A stretch of 64,000 bases of DNA from Leptodontidium sp. MPI-SDFR-AT-0119 (taxonomy: Eukaryota > Ascomycota > Leotiomycetes > Helotiales > Leptodontidiaceae). The notes beneath the pieces were generated by a model. The model was not told where the DNA came from and made no database searches. It saw nothing but the letters and a program-made list of their open reading frames with translations. The stretch spans positions 558,001 to 622,000 of the forward strand of contig JAHLEZ010000006.1 of assembly GCA_020726505.1 (NCBI GenBank), written 5' to 3'. The translations under genes were made by a program, and so were the position numbers. Shown one piece after another: positions 10,156 through 21,811 of this stretch. Each line of letters starts with the position of its first letter. Position 1 is the first letter of the stretch.

Positions 10156-13100
10156 TATTTTGATGTTTTACGAATTATGACGGGGAGTTCTGACGGCTAT
10201 GTACGACACTCTTCTACCTCTTCGGCACTCTGTCGCAATATTGATATAATTTATGTTGTTAAATCTGCCGTTCGAGAATATGTAGTGAATTTATACGCCA
10301 TTTTGTGCAACGGAGAGGACCAAAGGTTGGAGGTCTCGATATACACCCTCCGGCATCCCAATCGAATCAGTGATCAACGCCCAGTACACTAACACGAGGC
10401 AGGCAATTCAAGCGGATGATGGTGTGGAAAATGTAATAGTACTAATAATTTCAAGCCAAACTGGCAGCATGATGATTCTAGTGACTCAGTCGGCGGCAAC
10501 CAGTAAGCAAAACACGTGCGGGAGCTGATCAGCGGATAGTTCTCTATCTGACTTTGAGAACGCGAATAACATTGACAACCAAAAAGAACACGACAGTTAA
10601 AGCAGTGGGAACTCGAAGTTTCCTATTCGAAGGTCAGGAGTCAGGACAGCGGAGCCTTATACAACATTATGAGATGTTCAGCCGAGGGGAACAGAAATTA
10701 TCTACAGCTGTGCAAAAATTTGGGAGGAGGTTCCGAAGCCATCCTGCCAAGTCAACTGTCAAGAATTCACTGAGATAAAGTCTCGGCTGCTCAAACTTGC
10801 GAGAATGTGGATCTTAAGAGCTCTGGGGCCTTTCGAAATTGGTGATGATGTTCGAGTTTTGATGGGTTGATTATCTTCTGTCAAGCTACGATGGTGGCGT
10901 GAATGAGGAGACGGTCTGTATTCAAACAAGAGCCTGTTTTGATGATCAAGGATCCGAATATAGCGAGATCGAACTGGGTTTCCAATTTTCCCAGGAAACT
11001 TTATTCAAGTATCGCCATTTCTTCATAGCCTGTCAGCGAATGGGTGCATTGACCGATTGATGTTAGGTTGCAGTTTTCTTGATCGATGTTTCAAACAAAC
11101 GTCTTTATTGCTTGAGTGGAATCCAGGATTGACAACAATAACTATCTTGACAGCGATTCGCGCCAACACAGAAGGGTAGGCGCTCCGAGTTCAGATTGCG
11201 TGCTGGTCGGAAGTGGTCCCTGATATGCTGACTGGGAGATTTTCCCCCCATAACTTGATACAGTGCTTCAATAATGATTTTGGTGATTCCTCAACCATTA
11301 GTGTTCTGTTTTTATCCCCTTTGCTGTTGGATTGCTGGAAGGATTATTCACTTATTTTGTTTACTTGCCCCAGATATTAAGCGAGCGGCAAATCAGCTAG
11401 AGCTACGTAAGCCACGACCTGAACAGACATTGGAATGGAGGGCATTAAGAACAGTAGGCCAGCTTTATCTTACAAATGAGTGAGCCGGTCGTCGATGATC
11501 TGATGCCTCAAGTAGCTAGTTGTTGAATAACGTGGTCAGAGTGCGTACAGGGGGAAGAGTTGACAACCCCTCGCGAGTTCCAACTTCACTAATCGCTTCC
11601 AAAGCACAAGAGGGGAAAGAAATGAAGGGAAAGAGAAAAAATGACAATAATCTCGCGATGACAGTAGTGAAATCTCAGAAGACTTGACTCGAATTGATAC
11701 TCCGCGCGGGAGTGAATATCAGAAAAGGCTTGGCTCAGGCACGATGTGAAAGTAGAAAGGATGTTACAACCTCAAGATTGCAACAAACAAGGCTGGAGCG
11801 CCATAACCAGAACAGTGGTGGTGTTGTTTTTTATGTGCCATTGACAGATGATGGTTTGTTGTAAATATAGCCAGCAGTGCCTGGCCCTCTTCGTCCCCCA
11901 GTACCTCGATGGAGTTGACTCTTTTATCCTACGTTTCATGATACAGTGAATTTTGGTCAATTAATAAGCATTCCAATATCACTTCTTATACTCGCCTAGA
12001 ACTACTTGTAAGATCTTACACACCGAGTCCCCGAACCTTTGATGGAGGAAGAAAAGCTCAAGATAGCGGCTAAGAAATGATTGTGAATACTCCCCTCGGG
12101 CCTATGGCTCCTCTGTGAGACAACATTAGCCACCTAATCCATTAAATCTAACAAATACTGTAATCTAGGGGTACTAGGGGTTATAGATGAATACATATGC
12201 AAAGATAAATCCAGCAATTGCGAAGTTTACACACTTCCAGCATTCGACCGCGAACTATTGCTCTATTTCATCAGAACCTCCATCCCTGGTGAACTATATC
12301 AGTGACAGAATCAAAGCTTCCGGTTCTTACCACGATTATAGCACTTCCTGCTACGGGGTTCGCATGAAATAACTACTATGAAAATAAAACAAATCAACTA
12401 CTGTCCTACTCGTCATCTTCCCGAAAAATGAACCAATATATATATATTTTGAGCAGGTCGGCATCTTTTTCCATAATGGTCAGAAACCGACGAGAAGCTG
12501 TGAGACAATGACAGCAACTTTAAAGATGGCAACATCAGAACTGACAAAAGGATGTTGAGCTTCGGACCTTCCTAGTCTGTCGGGTCCCTACGAGAAATCT
12601 CTGACATCGACTGCACAGCTAATAATGAAATCATCACACGAGAATTTCCTGTGGAGCTTGTTGCCCTTCCGTTTTTTACGTCTTCGTCAGTGGACTTGCA
12701 GCTTGCAAGACAAGTACTTTCCACCCAAATAAATATACTCTCACATCCCCTTGCAAAACAATCACAACTAACCCATTTACCTTCCCCGCTGGCATCACTA
12801 TCAGCATTTACAAGATTAGAGGTAGTTGATCATTCATCCAGGCACCAACCGACCATCCCCCCGTCTTACACCCCGCCAAGCCCATCCCGCTTCCCCTCCT
12901 CAACGCCACACCACCCAATGCGACAGAATGCGGAGACCACATCATCACACTCGCCAGATACACCAATTATATTTCTCTCAAATGCGCATACGGAAATCCT
13001 TGGTGGAGGCGGATTATCTAAGTGGATGGTCGTCGGGTTGGAGCGGGTAAAGGGGGAGAATGCGAAGCGAGGCGTAATTGTGGTGATGAGGCTGGAATTG

Positions 13101-13377
13101 TGTATTATGTTTTGATGGGATTTTCGTGTTTGAGGGTACGATTGAGGAGGGGGATTGTAAGAATTTTGCATGGAAGGGGGAGGAGATGGTTGAGCGGATG
13201 GGATATAAGAAGGAAGGAGAGGGGTGTCAGTCTTTGTTTCCGTGCACATACGAGCAAGTACGAATTTCAAGAACATCTATAACGCAAGATTCCATCCCGC
13301 GGTATTCCTCCATTGTTCGATTCCACGATACCGTCACAGAGAAAAACAACAGACTCCCAATTTCCAGATTTCAAAAG
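10156..13377. other. Gene-poor intergenic region
   Basis: Around 3.2 kb without a supportable gene. Short open frames at 10177, 10554, 11274, 12187 and 12651 lack recognisable domains or matching splice signals. An AT dinucleotide run lies near 12437-12447. The stretch 12830-13060 is pyrimidine-rich on the plus strand, which keeps several frames open by composition. No tRNA or transposon remnant was recognised. Confidence 0.45.
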
Positions 13378-14586
13378 ATGCCCGGCTCAAACTCCAACCC
13401 CGACAGTATCTGGCTGTACAACCCCTCCCTGGCACTATCTATCGTCTTTGCGGTTGTCTACACAGTTCCACTCGTCTGGCAATCCTACCTCACGATCTTC
13501 AAATACCGCGCCTACTATTTCAGTGTTGTGATTGTAGGCGCGGCGTTTGAGGTTGGTGGGTACGTGAGTCGGGCCGTGAGTATCAAGAAGCAGGAGTCGA
13601 TCGTACGTCGAAACCCCCTACTTACCCAGCCATTGCACTTTTCTCCCTTTAGCTTATCAAACTATCGTCATGGGCTTTTTATTTTGTTTTTTGGGGGGTT
13701 GAATGGTTGACTGACTGATGTTGGTAAATAGCCACCCTACGCAGTATCCTCCTCCCTCATAGTCCTCGCTCCCCTCTTCATCGCAGCGGGGAATTACCTC
13801 CTCCTCACCCGGTTATGTACGCGAGTCCTGCCTTCGAGTATAACACATATCTACCACCTCCCGCTCAGGAACCTGACGAAGATATTTGTGACGAGTGATA
13901 TCTTTACGTTCTTGGTACAGGTTAGCGGGAGTGGGATTGCGGCGAGTAATAATTGGGAGGGGGACTTAGTGAGTTGCCTATTCTTTCTTCATTCTTCTTT
14001 TTCCCTAGTTTTCGTTCTGGTGGTTTGTTGAAGAGAGAGGAAGGGCTAGTGATGATATGGAGAGATCGATGCTGATGAGAATTCTGGCGGTAGGTCAAGA
14101 TCGGCGAGGATGTTCTGATTGCCGGACTGGCGGTGCAGGTTTTCAGTCTTATCGTTTTTCTCACTGTGTTAAGCCAGTTCCAGCGCTTGGCTGGGAAAGG
14201 ACAGAAAGAATGTGCTGGGAGAGAATGGAGAGTTGTTGTAAGAGCGGTGTGGATTTCGTGTTTGTTGATTCTGGTGAGTCGCTTCCCCTATCTCGAGTTC
14301 GTCCTACCACTCTGCACTCCCTTCGGTTCAAAAGTTTGAGAGTGAGAGAATAAGTGGCTGAGAAATTATTTAGGTCCGGTCTATCTACCGCTTGATTGAG
14401 TTTGCGCTGGGGATTTTCGGGTATCCGTTTACGCATGAGTGGATGTTTTATGTGTTTGAGAGCGTCCCGATGGTCCCTGCTATTGTGGTTTTCTGTGTTT
14501 GGCATCCGGCTGCGTATTTTGGTGGGAGAGAGAGGGGTGCGGGAAAGAGTGCTAGTGATGATGTGCCACTTGAGGGGGTGGTGTAG
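13378..14586 (+). CDS. RTA1-like seven-helix membrane protein
   Basis: Four exons (13378-13602, 13732-13968, 14094-14273, 14374-14586) give 284 residues. Features of the RTA1/RTM1 (lipid-translocating exporter) family are clear: SIVFAVVYTVPLVWQ in the first helix, FEVGGYVSRAVS, PPYAVSSSLIVLAPLFIAAGNY after the second intron junction, TSDIFTFLVQVSGSGI, and the late RSIYRLIEFALG segment, with about seven hydrophobic helices. Members sit in the plasma membrane, and in yeast they are linked to resistance to 7-aminocholesterol and molasses toxicants and to lipid asymmetry. Three introns of 100-129 nt have standard ends. The frame stays open upstream of 13378, but the family start and the A at -3 (AAAGATG context) favour this ATG. 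Confidence 0.93.
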
Positions 14587-15699
14587 AAGAGACGTCGGTG
14601 TGTTCTGGAAGGAACAGGACCAGTAGATCATGAAGGATGTGGAGGCGATAGAGAGGAAACGGGTTGCTGGTTTTCAATAGATTGAGTTTTGTGATCTTTT
14701 GTTTCTGAATAGCTTTGTAAAATCTCATATGTGTTAGCAATAGTTGATTGGATCATTCAAGATTCTACACATTTCTGCTTGATCAACTTCACATCGACTA
14801 AGGGCAAAAGCCTTAACAACGTACAAGAAATGGGACATTAGTAAGACTGGAAAGTTTCAATGCTAGGCTACTAGCTTCTGAAGTGGAACTCAATGTATAA
14901 TTGAAACTCAAGACAGATGACAGGCCTACCAAACACTTAATTAACGCTTTGCCAGAGGGAAGAAAAAACTCGACTTGCAAAATGCCATGTCACTTGAGCG
15001 CTATTAGCTACTGTTTTGCGCAAAGCAGTCATCCGAAATATCCTTATGATAAAGTGAATTTTTTTTTAGAGCAGAATGGGTACCTGGGTACCTATCGAGG
15101 CATGAGAATGCTGCTTCTATGAGATTACAAAGTTCAACCGTGAACTTACTACCCCTCTTTACCCCGCACCCGTCTTAAAAGCTTGATGTTGTTATTAGGA
15201 GCGATTTTGTAGTCCAATCCTTGACTTTCTTGATTCTCAAATCCATGATCTATCTATACAGTAGGGGCAAGTAAGAAACAAGGCTCTTTTCAATAGAGAA
15301 CTAAGACAAACAAAGAGCGAAAATGTAGAAAATGTAGATGCTGAACACATGAGCCGCTAAGCTCTTTTAGAGGCTTGGCGCGCTGGATGACCTGTCTCTC
15401 GGTTACGACGTGTAGTAAGCTGCTTGCAAGAAGCTTGATCGATCTATTGGGACTTCAAGCATGATTACGCACTACCGACCCGCTACCGACCGGCACTGCA
15501 GATTCCCAGAGAACTCCGGGTTCGAATGGGCCAGTGGATGACGGGAGGATTCTGTCCTATCCACGTGACAAGGTCCCCGGCCGAATCAGCGTCCGCCCCT
15601 CATAAGCTTTCCGACACCACGGCTTGACTCCGCCACAATCAGAATGAAAACGAGCCAAACTAAAAGCCAAACTAAAAGCCAGAGCAGAGCAGAGCAGAA
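14587..15699. other. Intergenic region and promoter of Zn2Cys6 gene
   Basis: No gene was seen. A CACGTG E-box palindrome lies at 15562-15567 within a GC-richer promoter part. Immediately before the start codon (15653-15696) are a duplicated AGCCAAACTAAA block and three GAGCA repeats, which fall inside the overlapping upstream ORF. Confidence 0.5.
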
Positions 15700-15739
15700 A
15701 TGCAGCCCGACTTCAATAATCAATATTGCTCTCTCGTAG
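15644..15739 (+). promoter_or_regulatory. Overlapping upstream ORF of the Zn2Cys6 gene
   Basis: An ATG at 15644-15646 (AGAATGA context) opens a 31-codon frame that ends with TAG at 15737-15739, 37 bases after the main start codon at 15700 and in a different frame. If the transcript starts upstream of 15644, this uORF would divert scanning ribosomes past the main start. The peptide is built mainly from the local repeats, so only its position matters. Transcript start is unknown. Confidence 0.4.
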
Positions 15740-17560
15740 CTGACTTTCGAGCCTTCAAAGAAGGTGCTTGTATCAACGCCGATAACACTATGAACGATGC
15801 TGCTTTCTACTCGAACTGGCCGAGCCCAGGTGGTGGGCTCGATCCAGGGACAACAGGCACAGGGAGCAGCAGCGGGAATGGCTCCTGGTCGAATATGCTC
15901 ACGCCCAAGTCATCCGACCTTTCGGATTCACCGCCCGAGGAACCCGAGATGAGGCATGGGGAGCTTGTCATTCAGAGTAGGACGTCGTCGTCAAAGTTGT
16001 TTTTGCCGTCGGATTCACGGAAAGGAAATGGGATTCTTGACAGCCGGAAGGATCAGACTGCTGAACCGGATGACATTCTCGAGGATGGATTACCCTCTCA
16101 TAGACCTAGGAAGGGTCATAAGAAGAGTCGAGGGGGTTGCTATAACTGCAAACGGCGGAAAATAAAGGTTGGACTAATTCGTGCCTTAGATATCTTATAG
16201 CATAGGACCTAAGTAGCTGACAACCCCGCAGTGTCAAGAAAATCAACCTGCGTGTCTCAACTGCACGAGGAAGAGTCTGGATTGTAAATACCCAGCTCCT
16301 AAAACCTTAGCAGCCTTACGAGGGTCGGCGCAGTATTCTCCAAGTCCGATTACCTCTGTCAATTTGCAGGTTACGCCGACGGTCTTCACACTTACTGATA
16401 TGAGGCTGTTTCATCATTATTTGCTTGATGCGTATCCTCATCTACCGGTTGGGAATGATACTGCGTGGTTATCCCAGGTGCCGTTAGTTGCACATCATGT
16501 GAGTCCCCATACTCGAATGAAATATAAGCTTCGTACTGACCATCTCAGAATGAGTACCTGATGCATGCCATCCTTGGGCTAGCAGCATCCCATCTCGAAC
16601 TCCTTACCGGAGCCGACCTCAGCTCTCAAGCAATCCACCACCGCATCCTCGCAATCAAAGGATCTAACGAAGGTTTACAACTGAAAACTCGATCCGGTAG
16701 CGATGGGGATGCTCTACTCGCAGCATGCTACCTGCTCACATTCCAGTCGTCGTACATGAAAGACGGCATACATGAATTCTTCCAATTCGTTCGCGGGTGC
16801 GCTCTACTAAGTAACCAATTACGGGAAGAGAAAGTACCAATGGCGTTCTTCCTGACGTCTAATGACCATTTCTCATTCATGGAGAAACGGTTGACGGACC
16901 TCCCGATTATCAACGACGAGTTACTTGAAAGTGCAGAGCGGTCACTGGTAGAACTGCCGCCGTACTTTGACGTCTCTGTTCACAAGATATTCTACACGTC
17001 GATGATAGTATGTCTCGAAGCTGTGAAAGTATCTTCCTTACATGGTTCGTCCTCATCCCTCTTTTCCCCGCCTCCGCCCTCTACTCCCTAATCCTAACCA
17101 CCAACCCTATCCGATTCATTGTTCGTCAGATCCACTAACATGAACACCAGGCTATTTCAAATTCATCTTCATCTACCAGAGCCTGAACCGGATGTCCAAC
17201 GACCTGTTCCGCGATTTCATCGATCCTGAAAACCACACTTCGCGTATCCTGATTGCGCATTTCCTCGCCATACAGCTTATCATGTTGCCGATTCTTGATC
17301 GGGAGTGGGCGGGTAGGACGAAGAATACGCCGGCGAGGATGAATTTAGCGTGGATGACTTCGATTTACGAATCGACGCCGCCTTATTTGCAGCATTTGGT
17401 GGAGTGGCCGCAGGCTGTGGCAGAGGCTGTTAGAGATGAATTGGCGGGCAAACAGACGAATATTCCCCGGATACAGATCTTGCAGAAAAAAGCCGGCTGT
17501 AGTAAGGATGTTGTGTATGGTGTTGACAGTATATCTAGAGGGATGTTGTTTGGGCGGTGA
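15700..17560 (+). CDS. Zn2Cys6 fungal transcription factor
   Basis: Four exons (15700-16167, 16232-16498, 16549-17044, 17151-17560) give 546 residues. The first intron splits the zinc cluster. The spliced motif has Cys147, 150, 157, 164, 167 and 174 with spacing C-x2-C-x6-C-x6-C-x2-C-x6-C, preceded by the basic RPRKGHKKSRGG. The region starting TLTDMRLFHHYLLDAYPHLPVG and then NEYLMHAILGLAASHLE is the regulatory domain seen in the Upc2-like/C6 finger proteins of Pezizomycotina. The N-terminal 130 residues are disordered and Ser/Pro/Gly-rich. It should be a nuclear DNA-binding regulator. Targets are unknown, and no coregulated cluster is evident. The last intron uses a weak GTTCGT donor, so that junction is the least certain. 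Confidence 0.92.
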
Positions 17561-18088
17561 CCCTGAGGTTCATGCCAGATTGTCCAGCGGTCCACGATAA
17601 CTGTTCAGGAGGGAATTGTCAACAGCTGCATCTTTGATCGCTCAATGTTGTATATGTTCTCACTAAACCCAAAGTATCTTCCAGCTTGATCTTCAATTCT
17701 AGGGCATCGAGGAATACCTACTCCCTATAAATAGAAGAAACCTAAAGTTATTACTGCCAAAGAGATAAGTGCCAGGCGAGGACTAGCGCCTGGACGCGCG
17801 ACTTCCCGTTTGGGGAGGAACAACACCGCAAAGCAGACTCGAGCCGCATCCTCGCTACACAGATTCACTTCTGTCCACTTTCGAACAATCTGATGACAAC
17901 ATTCAACCTTCTACAACCTTTCTCTTCTCCCACATCTCCTCCCCTCCTCACGTCAACAACCTTCTCCCAACCACCTCACCTTCCAAAGGCAGTGTGACAG
18001 GACAGACATCAGGCGTTCTGCCAACGATACTGTGGGGGGTTTATACCCGAGAAGGGCCAGGCCATTCTCCAACAAAGAGACTGGAAAG
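17561..18088. other. Intergenic region, C-rich leader
   Basis: Terminator of the Zn2Cys6 gene, then a C/T-rich stretch (about 17870-17990) likely to be promoter and 5' leader of the next gene. No coding signal. Confidence 0.5.
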
Positions 18089-21000
18089 ATGTCCAAGTGA
18101 GTCACGTTCTTTCATCACTCGACGCGCCTGCTTCTACGCGTTGATGCTTCATACAATTTCTGTGCATATGTCTTGTCTTTTAAGAAAGTGTCTGACTACT
18201 ATCATCTCTAGCCCTCCATACTACCAGACTGGCTCGGTCAATCCTCAAATAGGCTACTATGCTGCTGTTCGACCTCCAGTTCTATACGCTCCTCTTCCTC
18301 CTCTCCCTGCCCAGTATGAGCAGCCAACAGGCGCTCCACAGCAGATGAGCTACACTCCATACCCCCAGCAAGCGGCTCAAGGACAGGCACCGTACGCACC
18401 GATGCAAGGTTATAATCGCCAGATGTACAACCAGCAAGGAAGTAATATTCAAGCCACAGTTCAATACTCTTCATATCAACACACACAGCCGGCACAGAGT
18501 CATTCTGGTCCGTATCACACCTCCCCACGTGCTCAGGCCAGTACCGCACAAACCCGATCAACATCGCCAACAGTATTTCAAGATCAGGCATTCCGGCCCT
18601 CTAGATACCAATCACAACACCAGAACGGACAAGGTCAGGGTGTAAACACGTCCATGTCTATGGTTGCTGCACTTTCTCCGCATCAGGCGATTCGGCCGTA
18701 CACCAACCAAACCCCCCTACCACAGCAATCACATTACAGCTTCTCTCCACCTCTGCCCAGTATTTCCAGTTTTCAAACAAATTCATACCAGCAACATGGA
18801 AGTCAAGTCCCACCACAGCAGAGTGCTCAACGCAAGTTTGAATCTCCCCCGCTGCCAAGCTCAACATGGTCAACAAGCAAGCCTGGATCATTGCAAGCAT
18901 ATCAAATGCCGCCCAGTTACAATGAACTACCAAGTCTCTCGCCTAGAAAGTCAGTAGACAATACGACACAAGTTACTAGCCACTTTGAAAGGTACGCGTC
19001 GCACTATTTAACATTTCTGTCATCCTTAGAATCTGGCTAACTGTGACTACCATTCCCTATAGCTCTACGAACTTTACGGCCTATCGTTCCGAGCCGAGCG
19101 GCATGTTGCTTCCCAGCCGTAGCCCTCCTAGACCAACTTATGTTCCCAAAAATATCGCAAACACCCCCAACACCCAGTCAAATGGGCTCCCTCGACGTCC
19201 TATGGTATCCACCACTTCCTCCCCAATGTCTTTCACCACGAACAGCATCTCCGATTTCGGTTGCTCTAATGCGACATCTATAATGGGTGCTTTTGAGCCT
19301 CGCAAAACTTTCCAGATGGTAACATCCGAACCTGTTTCAAGCCAGCGAGGAGGATCACCTGTGAACCAGTCTTCGGCTGGTACTTCGCATACTTCAAATG
19401 AAAGGCAGAAGTTGACACAAGATACACCAGTGACTACGACCCAGCAGAAACCCAGTCTCGACATCATCAAAGCACAAGTAGCAGCGGCAAAGAGGCGTCT
19501 TGAGGAAATCTCGAATCGGAAGAGAAACAGTCTGCCATCCGAGGCGGAAAAGGCAAAGATTAAAACGGAGTCTGAAGGCAAGGCAGACGTACTACAAGCT
19601 CACAATGCCGAGAATATTGCACCGCCGCAGTCAGCGAGTGTGATGAAGACTCACACTGTCCAAGCCCAGCGAGCCAAAAACAACGTCAACTCAGGTCGTG
19701 CGCCTGCCCTGCCCAGACTTGCGACCAGCACTTCTAGGACGCCTCTGTCTCATCCACCAGAAGAGGTCATGATCAAACGCGAAGAATTAAATCTCAGACC
19801 TGCTCAAAAATTGGCCATAGAGAATGCAACAATCGGTTCGTCCATCAACACAAACACCAAGACCAACCCCCAAGCCGATTCTGGAGCTAGTATCAGGGCG
19901 GACAATATTCCAACTCTCTCTGCCACAGAAGGCTCCAATGTCAATCAAGCTATATCCGATTCTATGCCTATACGAGGACCTGCCAAACCCACTGTACTTT
20001 TCATCAGACCTGGGAAGATCGTTCATACTGCTCGGAAGTTGAATGGAAGTTCTCAGATGCCAGTATATGTCGAGAGATCTGTTTTGAGTAAAACTGTTGT
20101 TGAGAGGCAACTACTTCAGCTTTCTGGTCCGATGGACTCCCTTGGCTTGAAATATTTAGAGTCTGTCTCTGACGAAGAAGGTCCAGATCAAGCGAAACAG
20201 TCGTCAGGACTAATAAAGAGTGAGACCGAAGTCAACAACGGTCCCTTGATCAAAGCCAAACCCGTAAGCTGGAACTCACTGACCCTTTCTTTTAATTGTA
20301 TAGCGGCTAATGCATCTTGCCAGGCACCTCTTGTTCAAGCCCAAGTCGTACCTACTGGCCCCTCTGCTCTTCGTCGTCAAACAACAAGTTCTGTAACTTC
20401 ACAAGACATAAAGCCTGAGCTTGATTTTAGGGCAGTACTGACCGGGCCACGGAATACACGTAGACATTTCACTGCTCCGACACCAAGTATTCCTGTCGGT
20501 AGGGATCCAGATCCCGAAGACTTCATGACAGGTACTTCCAGTACTGGACGTCAGAAGGCCGACCCTGATTTGGACGATTTCCTCGCAGCTACTAGCTCTG
20601 TTGCAAAGGTCAAGTTTACCGAGGAAGGGGTTTCCGAAAAACTAACGAAAGGCTCGTCCTTAGGGCGTTACTTTGTAGGGACATCTCACACCTCTATTGC
20701 GATAAAATTGACTAACCTAACTGATTAGAAGAAATCTTTCGTTGAGGCTTCTTTGATCGGCAAATCTACTTCTAACAAAATCCGAATTGCCAATGTCAAG
20801 ATGCGTCCTGATTTTGAGACTGGCGAAAATCCCAAGGCTGACCAATCATCTGAAACGCCAAAAGCTGCTGAGCGTGCAAGTTCGTTGGAGGATGGAGAGA
20901 TCATCGAGTCGCATTTGCCCTTCGATTACACATCAACTGACAGACCAAATATTGCTCGCCCCTCAATTGCTCGCCCTGACTCAATCCATGTTCGGAACCA

Positions 21001-21811
21001 TTATTTATCATATGACGAGCCAGCGTTGACGATGCGCAAGAAAAATCCCCCGGATGATTCACTTTGGTCCTCACCACCATTTCCTTCGGGGGCAGGGAAG
21101 CAATATCCACTCAGCCGTAACTCTCCTCCAAAGGTACCATCCGATTCCATTCCTTCGTCACCACCTCTAGCAAGAAAGAGACCTCATTCCCGACATGAGC
21201 CTCCACCATACATTCTGTCTGACATCCCTTCTGACATCGATATGGATGATACTATTGTGGTCGATTGTTCATCACTGTTCATGAAGAGCCTTTCTTCGGA
21301 GGAATCAGAAGAGAAGGAATCAGCTCCCCCACCCCCCAGGAAGAAGCGACTCGTGCGTCGTTCCGAAATCAAACCCGCTCGAGTCAGTACGGGTGATGAA
21401 TTGGGCGAGTCGAGTGCGATGAAGAAGCCACTGAAGCGTGAGATTGCTACTAAATCCCAAGCGAGTACTACAAAGAAGTCGATACGATATGCGACCGAGG
21501 AAGAAATGAAACAATTGACGGCATCCATCGAAGTTGCTCAATTCGATGCCCGAACTGTAGCTAGCCACGACAAACCAGATTCGTACGAACGATGCATCCC
21601 AGAGTCCAACTGGCAGCCATACAAGTGTTTTGAGTGTCAACAGAAGTAGTCACTAAATGTCGAAATTGCGAAGTATTTGGAGAACAGACATTTAATCATT
21701 TTGCTTTGTAAGTTCAAGGCATGGCAATGCTTTTTCCTTGAGTGTCCGAAGAGTTTCTGTGATAGGAATGGTGCGCTGAAGCATGCGAAGAGTCATTTCA
21801 AGAATGTCTAG
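18089..21811 (+). CDS. Long disordered protein with C-terminal C2H2 finger
   Basis: The start codon sits on an 8-nt exon (18089-18096). Further exons are 18212-18991, 19063-20263, 20324-20674 and from 20729. The spliced N-terminus begins MSNPPYYQTG. Residues 1-300 are rich in Gln, Pro, Tyr and Ser, the middle is basic and disordered with a QVAAAKRRLEEI helix, and an Asp/Glu-rich duplication (DPEDFMTGTSS, DLDDFLAATSS) precedes residue 780. The frame stops at 21647-21649 (1086 residues) just after a Cys-x2-Cys (KCFECQQK). The same frame then reads a good C2H2 finger (WQCFFLECPKSF then H-x3-H) to the stop at 21809-21811. A 42-nt intron at 21646-21687 would join them (1126 residues) but is unusually short. 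The role is unknown; nuclear is likely. Confidence 0.75.

Noticed and set aside
12651..13115. 154-codon open frame upstream of the RTA1-like gene
   Set aside because: Pyrimidine-rich composition opens several frames at once on both strands; no recognisable content.
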